Below, piece by piece: positions 1-8,600 of a DNA stretch of 64,000 bases. The notes under the pieces are model-generated. The model was given only the letters and a program-made list of their open reading frames with translations. It ran no database searches and had not been told where the DNA came from. Each line of letters begins with the position of its first letter. Positions within the stretch are counted from its first letter, which is position 1. The stretch is from positions 1 through 64,000 of the forward strand of contig NZ_CALPDG010000008.1 in assembly GCF_943193195.1 (NCBI RefSeq), given 5' to 3'. Source of the DNA: Mediterraneibacter agrestimuris (GTDB lineage Bacteria > Bacillota > Clostridia > Lachnospirales > Lachnospiraceae). Made by a program: the position numbers and the translations under genes.

Positions 1-1059
1 CTTTTTTGATATTTCATAATTCGATGGTTTGATGAATGCCAGCTGCTGATTTTGATCCAGAAATACATAATTCTCTTCGCTTTCATATCCGGCATCTGCA
101 ATGATTTTTTGATACTTGAACGCCAGATATTCTTCTGTTTCCTTTAAGAATGGAATCAGGGTGGTGGCATCTGCAGGCTGAGGTCCGGTCGTCAGCCATA
201 CAATGTATTCGGAATCAACTCCATGCTGTAAATTAAATGCTGGCTTTAACTGCCCATTTCCCATTGCATCTTCTTTCATCCGCATGAAAGTTGCATCTGG
301 ATCTGTTTTGGAATAACTGTTTCTTTTCCCACAGATGTGCAGTTTCTTTGTGTATCCTTTCAGACGTTCCAGATACCCTTCTAATGTTTCGATACTCTTT
401 TGTAAGGGAGATTTCCTCTTCCCAATTCCGTGCACAAATTCAATGTTTTCTTCCTGTTTCAAAGCATACAGTTTTTTGCGTAACCGTTTTACATGTTTCA
501 TTTTTACTGTATCACCATGGACGATCCGAATGCCGTAAAGCTGCTCGCATTCTGCAATGAGGGCGGCGATTTTTATTAGTAACTTTTCATGGTTTTTTGT
601 GACTGCTTTTTTCCATACAAAGGTATATTTATTGGCGCAGGCCTCAATTTTTGTGCCGTCTATAAAAATCGTTTCTCCTGAAACTTCTCCAAGCTCATAA
701 AGGAGAGCAGACATTTCAGCGAGAATCCGTTTCGCACATGGAGCAAAATGAATACTGCGGAAACGTGCAAAAGTGGCATGGTCAGGAACAGGTTTCCCTT
801 CTAGAAGATACATGAAGTTAATATCCCGTTTACAGTTCAGTTCCATAGAACGAGAGGAATAGTCACCATTCATGTAAGAGTATAAAACAATCTTCAAGAG
901 AGTTCTCGGCGAAACTGTATTTATTCTTTCATAAGTAGAATATAAGTCAGTTATATCCATAGCCTCCACGAACTGACTGAGCAATCGCACAGAATCATCT
1001 ACCGGAATAATCGTTTCTAAATTTAAAGGAAGTTTTAGTTGATATCCTTCCCCATTCAA
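1..1059 (-). CDS. IS1182-family transposase, C-terminus outside window
   Basis: An uninterrupted minus-strand frame of about 350 codons enters from the left edge. It shows the family's N-terminal region (PDHATFARFRSIHF) and DDE-type catalytic blocks FIDGTKIEA and DAGYESEEN, each with an acidic residue in the expected place. There is no ATG near the upstream stop at 1105-1107; a TTG at 1059 is the first plausible start and gives LNGEGYQLKLPLNLE, and the true start may be a few codons further up. No frameshift was found on translating 1-720 codon by codon. The copy may be intact, but its 3' end cannot be seen. Confidence 0.85.
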   Translation of the reverse strand, partial: MNGEGYQLKLPLNLETIIPVDDSVRLLSQFVEAMDITDLYSTYERINTVSPRTLLKIVLYSYMNGDYSSRSMELNCKRDINFMYLLEGKPVPDHATFARFRSIHFAPCAKRILAEMSALLYELGEVSGETIFIDGTKIEACANKYTFVWKKAVTKNHEKLLIKIAALIAECEQLYGIRIVHGDTVKMKHVKRLRKKLYALKQEENIEFVHGIGKRKSPLQKSIETLEGYLERLKGYTKKLHICGKRNSYSKTDPDATFMRMKEDAMGNGQLKPAFNLQHGVDSEYIVWLTTGPQPADATTLIPFLKETEEYLAFKYQKIIADAGYESEENYVFLDQNQQLAFIKPSNYEISKK

Positions 1060-1194
1060 AGTATAATCTTGATGTAAATATATAGGTTTTCGTATACTTA
1101 TATTTTACACTAACAGCCAGACTTTTCGAAGTCTGGCTGTAATTTTTTTGCAAAGAAAAGAGGCTACGCACTAATTATTTAGTGCGACAGCCCC
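1..1194 (-). mobile_element. IS1182-type insertion sequence, cut by window edge
   Basis: The transposase reading frame runs off the left edge. The visible end of the element is probably near 1194, where the outward strand reads GGGGCTGTCGCACTAAATAA. Two hairpins sit in this end: a perfect 12-bp stem with a TTCG loop at 1113-1140 followed by a T run, and GCACTAA/TTAGTGC at 1168-1185. Such a hairpin before the transposase could block read-through from outside promoters. The other end and any target duplication lie outside the window, so the exact boundary is an inference. Confidence 0.8.
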
Positions 1195-1288
1195 ATCATT
1201 TGAATATAAATATAATTTTTCTTCACATTAAATGTTACTTGATTAAAAATTTTTTGTGGTATAAATAGTATACGCATATTCTTATAAT

Positions 1289-1984
1289 TTACCATATATT
1301 CTTCTCCCTAAATTGAGAATAACCTTTAAACGCATCAAAATAATAGATACCTCCTTCACAAAAATCATCTTTTAAAATGTCTATTGTGCACTTTAGCAGA
1401 AGATTTGCTGTAACAAGATTTGTAAGTATGTGCTGAGGTTGTGATATATTAACTGCTTCACAGTTCTCCTCACTTTTGGGTACAGAAGTATCCTCTAATA
1501 TTTCAGGAAAATACTGTGCCCGGTCGGGATAAAATTCATTCCCAGATATCCTAGCTCCAACAACAACCTCGCCTGCAGAATATTCATTTGCCGCATCAAA
1601 GTAATATATTGTATCTGTTTCTCTAAAATATTTATGCATTACTTTACGACAAGCATGATTATCAACCGCTCCAACTAATACCGTACACATGTTTTTCTGT
1701 TCCATCTGCATTAACTGGCAGTGGTTATTAATAAAATCAGGAAAAAATCCACAGTCTATACAAAATGTATTAGTTAAGATTTCTGCCATGACTTCCGCTT
1801 TATTGCGACCAATATCTTCTTGAAGAAATGGCTGCCTTGAAATATTACTTTTTTCAACCAAATCACCATCTGCAATAACAATCTTGCATCTACACGCTAA
1901 ACTGTTTTGATATAGAAACCTCCCTAATTCTTTCACATAGTTTCCGCCTATTCCTCCACAGCCAACTACAATAATTTGATACAT
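1289..1984 (-). CDS. ThiF/E1-like adenylyltransferase of a ubiquitin-like module
   Basis: A 231-residue Rossmann-fold protein of the ThiF/MoeB/E1 superfamily, which adenylates the C-terminus of beta-grasp proteins. Seen: the nucleotide-binding loop VVGCGGIGG at residues 6-14, the E1 signature DGDLVEKSNISRQ, the second acidic motif GAVDN, and late cysteines (ENCEAVNISQ) where related proteins carry a thiol acceptor. ATG at 1984 is preferred over an upstream TTG at 2005 because GAAAGAAGGG lies just ahead of it. It begins 5 nt after the stop of the JAMM/beta-grasp gene, so the two form one operon. It resembles the ThiF proteins of PRTRC cassettes. It is short for a full E1. The substrate is unknown; the repeats in the neighbour are the obvious candidate. 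Confidence 0.85.
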   Translation of the reverse strand: MYQIIVVGCGGIGGNYVKELGRFLYQNSLACRCKIVIADGDLVEKSNISRQPFLQEDIGRNKAEVMAEILTNTFCIDCGFFPDFINNHCQLMQMEQKNMCTVLVGAVDNHACRKVMHKYFRETDTIYYFDAANEYSAGEVVVGARISGNEFYPDRAQYFPEILEDTSVPKSEENCEAVNISQPQHILTNLVTANLLLKCTIDILKDDFCEGGIYYFDAFKGYSQFREKNIW

Positions 1985-1988
1985 ATAT

Positions 1989-3485
1989 TTACCCTTCTTT
2001 CTCAAATATTTCGTCCAATTCCAATATACCGAATATTCCAGCCATTCCGGCTCTTATTTTATATGTGTGTTCCTTTTTGTCCATATTTCCTATAACCATA
2101 TACAAACGAATCCCTTTTTCATCATCATCATCTATCCGCGAAAAGAATGCTGGATATCGTCCATGGCTATGAACATCCATGATTAAGATTTTCTCCAATT
2201 CCTGCTCTGCGTTTCGATAAAATATGACTGACGAAGCAGTACAGTGCTGTTCTGGAATGTGTAATTCGTATTCTAGATCTTTCAGATTATAAAAAATCTG
2301 AACCGCACATTCCTTATACGGTTCAGCCTCAAAAATTTCTACTATTTGTTTCAAAAAATGATATGGTATCTTGGAAATCCGAAACTCGAATTGAGTATCT
2401 CCTTTTTGGGATAGATTTGCTGAAAAAACACCAAATGGCGTAGTCTCTTTTCGCCACTGTTCTCCATATTTATCGGTATAGATATCATGTTCCCAACCAG
2501 GTTTTATAGACTGGAGCTTCACTCCTTTCCTAGAACTTTTAAGAACAGGTATAATAAAATGCTGCTCATCATATATCATTTCTGTACGTTCTTTGGAATA
2601 TTCTGGATAAATTCTTTCTAGAACCTTCCGTATTTCGTCTAAGGTAGCAGATGAACGTCCTTTTATATCACTCGGCTCAATGCTTAACTGAAATCCTCCG
2701 GCACGCACAAGAACTGGAAGTGATATCTGATTTGTTTTTTCACTGCTCTTTTTTGATAAAATTGGGAAAAGAAGATTACTTTCTTCCTGATAGGCAAATG
2801 CACAATCTTTATATTCCGGATAGGACTTGATGAACAATTTTCTAAGCACATCCTCAGTAACCGTAATATCCTCTGCCTCAAATGTGTCTTCCGTATATGT
2901 TTCTTGTAAATCCATATATCCAACTGTCACAGGTAATGGATACACCTTTCCTTGCGGAGCATTTGCCTTCATAAAAGGTAATAGATATCTCTCTTCTTTG
3001 AGATAATGAAACTTACAGTCATTGTATTCTGGATACTCTGATATGAGAACTTCACGAATATCCTCTATACTCTCTGCACTATTCACAGAAATGTCAATTT
3101 CACCAAGTCGTATTTCTGCTGGAAACTGTACTTCATCTACATTCAACAGCTCAGTATAATTCGCATATATGGTAATAAAAGTGTTGACATTTTCACTAAA
3201 AAGCTCCTGGTTCAGTTCTCCTTCTACTATACCTATCTCATAAGACAGATTATTCAATTCATCAAAAACCTTACCGAGCTTTATTCTTAACATATCTTCG
3301 GACCACTCTTCTTCCCCTTCATCTGAAAAAAGATATCGAAGATGCCCCGCCCCCAAGTAAATAGGCAGCAAATACTTTTTTGTTTTCTTAGAGTTTTTCC
3401 CTTTCTTCTTAGTTGTATCTTTCTTCTCACCTCTTACCTCTTTATCATCCTCAAGAAGTTCAAATAAATCTAATAAATCATTCAT
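1989..3485 (-). CDS. Tandem beta-grasp (ubiquitin-like) repeats fused to JAMM/MPN peptidase
   Basis: 498 residues. The N-terminus is charged and lysine-rich. Three related repeats follow, roughly residues 110-190, 190-270 and 270-345, each with a helix ending YPEY (IREVLISEYPEYNDC, LRKLFIKSYPEYKDC, IRKVLERIYPEYSKE) and then a strand such as LLPF, LLFPIL or FIIPVL. This pattern resembles the small beta-grasp protein C of PRTRC cassettes. The C-terminal ~120 residues are a JAB/MPN domain with a complete zinc motif: DVHSH, seven residues, then SRID (H-x-H-x7-S-x2-D). JAMM enzymes cleave isopeptide or peptide bonds to ubiquitin-like tags. A poly-Ubl and its protease in one chain, next to an E1-like gene, suggests self-processing. 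Its start overlaps the stop of the upstream remnant by one base. Confidence 0.8.
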   Translation of the reverse strand: MNDLLDLFELLEDDKEVRGEKKDTTKKKGKNSKKTKKYLLPIYLGAGHLRYLFSDEGEEEWSEDMLRIKLGKVFDELNNLSYEIGIVEGELNQELFSENVNTFITIYANYTELLNVDEVQFPAEIRLGEIDISVNSAESIEDIREVLISEYPEYNDCKFHYLKEERYLLPFMKANAPQGKVYPLPVTVGYMDLQETYTEDTFEAEDITVTEDVLRKLFIKSYPEYKDCAFAYQEESNLLFPILSKKSSEKTNQISLPVLVRAGGFQLSIEPSDIKGRSSATLDEIRKVLERIYPEYSKERTEMIYDEQHFIIPVLKSSRKGVKLQSIKPGWEHDIYTDKYGEQWRKETTPFGVFSANLSQKGDTQFEFRISKIPYHFLKQIVEIFEAEPYKECAVQIFYNLKDLEYELHIPEQHCTASSVIFYRNAEQELEKILIMDVHSHGRYPAFFSRIDDDDEKGIRLYMVIGNMDKKEHTYKIRAGMAGIFGILELDEIFEKEG

Positions 3486-3645
3486 TAAACTATTCCTCCA
3501 TTTTGTTTAAAAATTGAATCTAGGTACTCCCCTATATCATGAAACTGGCTTGGAACCAAAATACGCTCTGGAAAACTTTCCTTTTTCTGTAAGCGTTCCA
3601 AAACACCACGAAGATTATTATATTTCCATTTTGTTGAAACACCCT
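3485..3645 (-). pseudogene. C-terminal remnant of the first gene of the Ubl/JAMM operon
   Basis: In the frame ending TAA at 3485-3487 about 53 codons read as gene-like sequence (KWKYNNLRGVLERL, FPERILVPSQFHDIGEYL) and finish at the start of the JAMM gene by TAATG overlap, a typical translational coupling. Upstream of about 3646 the frame runs into the dispersed repeat element and ends at a stop near 3746, with no credible start. The sequence is too short to name. In relatives of this operon an E2-like or other PRTRC protein would be expected here, but that is inference. Confidence 0.6.
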
Positions 3646-3790
3646 GGTAAAAATGCGTGATGGGAAAAAAATCCGCACTTTCACCGCAGGTGAATTTAAA
3701 ATAGGGCGGATTCAGTAACAGTGCAGCAGAAAGGCTGAACTGTTGTTACTGTTCACACGGCACATTGCACCACGCTGCAAGGTGTCCGAT
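3646..3790. repeat. Dispersed modular repeat, copy A (partial)
   Basis: Contains the palindromic core ending ATAGGGCGGATTC (3662-3713) and the terminal hairpin GTAACAGTGCAGC...GGCTGAACTGTT (3715-3743), both shared with the copies at 5397 and 27401. It lacks the left half seen there. From 3744 it continues into a second module, GTTACTGTTCACACGGCAC, which recurs inverted at 18896-18922. The left border coincides with the breakpoint of the truncated gene. Confidence 0.75.
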
Positions 3791-3905
3791 CAATGAAGAG
3801 ATGACAGCGATATATCCAGCCCCTTGCCTTCGGGATATTGAAAAGGGAAGAAATATATGCTAGAATAACCACAATATCAAAAACAAAGACGGGAGAAAAT
3901 AGGAT

Positions 3906-5384
3906 ATGAAAAGAGTACATAGAAAAAACAAGATAAGTATAGGCAGGTGGTTTACAGCAGCGCTTCTGATGACGGCGCTGGCTGGCAGCCTGTCAGGCTG
4001 TGGGAATAAAAGTCCCCTGGATCCTAAGGATCCGGTTTCGCTGACAGTGTGGCACTACTATAACGGCTCCCAACAGGCAGCCTTTGATGCCTTGGTGGAG
4101 GAGTTTAATGGAAGTATAGGAAGGGAAAAGGGAATCTTTGTGCAGGGTTACAGCCAGGGATCTGTTGCAGATCTGGAGACGGCGGTACGGGATTCCATCA
4201 ATGGAAAGGTAGGGGCGGATGAGATGCCGGATATCTTTTCTTCCTATGCGGATACTGCCTATGAGGTGGAACAGTCGGGGGCGCTTGCTAATTTGTCGGA
4301 TTATCTGGATGCGGAGGATTTAAAAAAATATGTAGACTCTTATATAGAAGAAGGCCGTATTGCATCGGACGGAACTCTGCGAATTTTCCCCACAGCCAAA
4401 TCCACGGAGATTATGATGATTAATAAGACGGATTGGGACAACTTTGCAAAGGCCACAGGAGCTTCTTTAGAGGATCTGAAGACTCTGGAAGGAGTGGCGG
4501 CTACGGCTAAGGCATATTATGAGTGGACAGATTCACAGACACCCGATGTGGCATATGACGGCCGGGCCTTTTATGGGAGGGATGCTCTGGCAAACTATTT
4601 TATCATCGGGATGCAGCAGCTTGGCACGGAGATTTTTCAAGTGGAGAACGGTCAGCTCACTTTAAATACACCGAAGGAGGAATTGCACCGTTTGTGGGAA
4701 AATTATTATGTTCCAATGGTAAATGGGTATTTTGGCGCATATGGTTCCTTCCGTTCCGATGATGTGAAAACGGGAGATCTTTTGGCTTATACTGGCTCTA
4801 CTACTTCCGCTATGTATTTTCCTGATCAGGTGGAACTTTCCGATGACAACTACGCTATCGAGTATATCGTGATGGAAGCCCCAGTATTTGAAGGAGGGGA
4901 GCATGTGGCAGTACAGCAGGGCGCCGGCATGGTAGTCAGCAAGTCTGATATAAAGCATGAGTATGCCTCTGTGGAGTTTTTAAAGTGGTTTACCGAGACG
5001 GAAAATAATCTGCAGTTTGGAAGTGTGTCCGGTTATCTGCCGGTGCTTAAGGAGGCCAACAGTGAAGAAAAGCTGGACCAAGTGATTGAGCAGAAGGAAT
5101 TGTCAGTGGCGCCTAAGACCTATGATTGTCTGACAACTATTTTTAAAGAAATGGAAAGTATGAATCTGTATACGAATAAGAGCTTCAAAAACGGCTCTGC
5201 GGCCAGAAAGGTGCTGGAATATCATCTGGCGGATCAGGCGGCGGCAGACCGTAAGGAAGTGGAGGTACTGCTGGCGCAGGGAAAGAGCCTTGAAGAGGCA
5301 GTGGACAATTTTGTGACAGAGGAAGCTTTTGAAGGATGGTATCAATCTTTTTGCGATGCATTGGACAAGGCAGTTAATGAGTAA
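3906..5384 (+). CDS. Family 1 extracellular solute-binding lipoprotein
   Basis: 492 residues. The N-terminus has basic residues, a hydrophobic stretch and the lipobox LSGC (cysteine about residue 32), so the mature protein should be lipid-anchored outside the membrane. The body matches sugar-type ABC binding proteins: VSLTVWHYYNGSQQ near the start, DIFSSYADTAYEVE, and a C-terminal helical lobe. No permease or ATPase genes lie nearby; the next gene, in the same direction, is a large hybrid sensor kinase. The likely job is either to feed a distant transporter or to present a ligand to the kinase. The ligand cannot be deduced. The gene follows a repeat element, and its promoter probably lies at 3840-3890. 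Confidence 0.85.
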   Translation: MKRVHRKNKISIGRWFTAALLMTALAGSLSGCGNKSPLDPKDPVSLTVWHYYNGSQQAAFDALVEEFNGSIGREKGIFVQGYSQGSVADLETAVRDSINGKVGADEMPDIFSSYADTAYEVEQSGALANLSDYLDAEDLKKYVDSYIEEGRIASDGTLRIFPTAKSTEIMMINKTDWDNFAKATGASLEDLKTLEGVAATAKAYYEWTDSQTPDVAYDGRAFYGRDALANYFIIGMQQLGTEIFQVENGQLTLNTPKEELHRLWENYYVPMVNGYFGAYGSFRSDDVKTGDLLAYTGSTTSAMYFPDQVELSDDNYAIEYIVMEAPVFEGGEHVAVQQGAGMVVSKSDIKHEYASVEFLKWFTETENNLQFGSVSGYLPVLKEANSEEKLDQVIEQKELSVAPKTYDCLTTIFKEMESMNLYTNKSFKNGSAARKVLEYHLADQAAADRKEVEVLLAQGKSLEEAVDNFVTEEAFEGWYQSFCDALDKAVNE

Positions 5385-5396
5385 AGAGTAGGACGA

Positions 5397-5581
5397 GTAA
5401 CAGTTCAGCATAGGAGTTTGCACATGCTGCAAACTCCATAAAAATGCGTGAAGGAAGAAAAGAATCCGCCCTCTCACCGCAGGTGAATTTAAAATAGGGC
5501 GGATTCAGTTGCCAAGCATGTGATAAAACAGTCCGGTGGACTGTTTTGAGTGACTATGAAGCCGGAAGGCTGAATAGTTTC
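5397..5581. repeat. Dispersed modular repeat, copy B (four modules)
   Basis: Longest copy, 185 bp. Order: GTAACAGTTCAGC plus a hairpin around GGAGTTTGCA/TGCAAACTCC; ATGCGTGAAGG plus the palindrome GAATCCGCCC...GGGCGGATTC; GTTGCCAAGCATG plus the hairpin AACAGTCC/GGACTGTT; and a terminal hairpin ending GGCTGAATAGTT. The ends form an imperfect inverted repeat. It separates the binding-protein and kinase genes. The hairpins could stabilise or terminate the upstream mRNA. Confidence 0.8.
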
Positions 5582-5604
5582 TAAGACGATGGTATGGAAG
5601 GGGC

Positions 5605-8600
5605 ATGTGTATTACAATGGAAGGAAAGCGCAGGAAAAGAAAAAAACCGACTATATTTAAGATTTTTCTGGTTCCTCTGATCCTGATCATGTTAGTGCAG
5701 AGTATCATTACCGTCGGCACGCTGGTCATCAGAAAGGCGGGCGGGATGTTGGAAGAGTATTCCGCAAACATGATGGGACGGTTGGTAGAAAACAGAAAAG
5801 TGATCCTGCAAAATGATATGAATCAGCGCTGGGCATCCATTCATGAGCAGGAAACACTGATGAATGAAACATTAAGAGGGTTTTTGGATGCCGAGGATGC
5901 GGGTATTTTGGAGGTACTTGCGTCAGATGAGAAGAAGGATGAATTGTTAGAGCTATTCTTTCCACAATGCCTGAATCTGTTGCAGAATAACTCTACTACA
6001 GGGATATTTATGATCCTGACCGGGGATGAGGGAAAGTCATCAGGAGATTATGACGGATTTTTCTTAAGAGATTCCGATCCTATGACCAATCCTGCCAACC
6101 GTACGGATCTTCTTCTGGAGAGGGGGAGTAAGAATCTTTCCAGAGAGTGGAATATCCCTCTGGATACCAGCTGGACTACTCATTTTCATATGGAAGGACA
6201 AGGAAAGAACACTTCTGAGAACTTTTTCTATGAACCTTGGCGGGCGGGGGAAGTATATATGGATGCGGATATCAAGGATCTGGGCTACTGGTCTCCGCCT
6301 TTTTCACTGGGAAAGGATTCTTCAGATAAGAGTGGAGAAGATTCGCACCGGATGATTACCTATTCCTTGCCTCTGCGGTATGATGGGGAGGTATACGGAG
6401 TGCTGGGAGTAGAGATTTCCGAAAGTAATCTGCATGATTATTTTCCTGTGGAAGAACTAAATGCATTAAGCCAGTCGGGATATATGCTTGCTCTTGCGAA
6501 AAGTGATAGCAATTATATTCCGTTGACAGGACGGGGACTTCTCTATAATATGGTTTGTTCCACGGGCGACAGTTTTTCGCTTAAGCAGACGGATTATGAT
6601 GTTCTTCTGCAAGTTCAGGACATCCGAATGGAGGGACAAAAGCTATTTGCGGTAGCTTGTCCTTTGAAGCTTTATAGCAACAATGTGCCTTATGAAGACA
6701 CAAGGTGGCTTCTTCTGGGTCTGAACACGGAGGAGGAGCTTTTTGGTATGAGCCGTCAGCTCTATTTCTGGATGCTGCTTGCTGTTCTGGCAGGTCTGAT
6801 GTTTGGTGTGGCGGGTCTTTATATTCTGGTAAAGCATCTGACCAGACCGGTACAGCGTCTTATGAACTGCATCAGCAAAGGAAACACGGGGCTTAAGGAA
6901 TTTGAATCATCCAATATTCTGGAGGTGGATTCTCTCTTTGAGGTGGTGAAGGAGCTGACAGACCAGCAGAAAGAAGCAGAGAACATCTTGCTGGAGGAAA
7001 AGGAACGATACCGGGTAGCGCTGGAATCCTCCAGAGATATCTTTTTTTCCTATGATATCAGAAAGCATATACTGGATATAGTCAATCATGAGACCATGAG
7101 CGGACAGTGGCAGTGTGAAGAATTTGCCAGCGGTTTTATTGATCCGGAATGTATTTATGAACCTGATCGAGAGGAAGCCATTCGTGAACTACAGAGCAGA
7201 AAAGATACCCTTTATGCAGAATTCAGGATAAAGTGGCCCATGGAAGGGGAGTATCTTTGGAAGGCGCTTTCAGGGAAAGCAGTCTATGATACGGATGGCG
7301 TGCGATGGAAGATGGTGGGAAGTATCCGAGATATTGAGGAGCAGAAGCGGCGTGAAGAAGAGCAGCTCAGGAAGAATTCCACCGATAGTGTGACCGGACT
7401 TGCTGTTTTCAGCGCAGGAATGGAGCAGATCGGAAAATTGCGGGACAGCCAGCCGGAAGGCGTGATGGTCAGCCTGTTTTTGGATAAACTCAAGGAGAGT
7501 AATGAGAAGAACGGCATCATGTTTGGGGATATGATTCTTGAGGAACTTGGAATGCTGACGGGCAACTGTTGCAAGGAGTTTGTTCAGACTACCGGCAGGC
7601 ATGTGACAGCCATGCGGCTTAACAGGGATGAAATTGTGCTGTGGCTGGAGGGGAGCTTTCAGGAGCAGGCGGCAGCGTTTGTGGAAGATCTGCTTGAAAA
7701 AATTGGGCAGGCTTTTGACGAGGAGTCCTTTAATGTTCATATACATGCTGGTCTGGCGCTGGGGGGAAAGAAAGTACCTTCGGTACAGCTTATCCGTATG
7801 GCGAAACTGGCAGGCAGCATGGTGGATGCCAACAATGGAAAGCAGTGCACTTTTTATGAAGATATTCTCGAAAGTAAGCGAAAGGTTTTGCCTGCGCTGC
7901 AAGGGAATGATATTGTCTCGCCGGGGTATGGGGAAGATGTGAGTCTATCATCTCTTGCCCTTAATCTGTTTGACCGGGGAGCTGATTTTGCGGCACAGAT
8001 GATGCTGATAATCCGAAAAATTGGCAGGTTTTATCAGGCAGATGATGTGCTGGTATCTATGTTGCGGGCGGATTTTAACACAAACTATTTGGAATACCAG
8101 TGGCACAGAAATGGCAGAAATGTAGAAGAAAGTGTGAGAAGATATAGTGAGGAAGAAAAGGAAACTTTCTTTGAATGGATGGGACAAGATGATGTCCGCA
8201 AGTTTTCGGAAAAGGACAGCAGGCAAAAGGTGATCCGGTGCTTTCTTGGGATTATACAGGGAAAGCAGGGGGTAGTCCTCCCTATGTATGACAACGGAAA
8301 CTATATGGGAAATATCTGTATCTGCGGTATACCGTCCCCGCTTTTGGAAGAGCCGGATGCCATTCAGGAACTGTCTGAGCTGGGACAGGTGATTCAGGGC
8401 AAGTTAAATCAGCGGCAGCATGACATAGCAAGCAAGGCTAAGTCGGAATTCCTTTCTCGCATGAGCCATGAGATTCGTACGCCTATGAATGGAATTATCG
8501 GAATGACAGCCATTGCCCTGCAGCAGAACGAGAGAAAGGAAAGTGTTACGGATTGTCTGCAGAAGATTCAGTCCTCATCCAATTATCTTCTCGGACTGAT

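Noticed and set aside
291-560. 89-codon plus-strand frame in the IS
   Set aside because: Lies opposite the transposase, whose frame is unbroken here.
7270-7902. 210-codon minus-strand frame inside the hybrid kinase
   Set aside because: Antisense to a coherent kinase frame; no start signal or recognisable domain.
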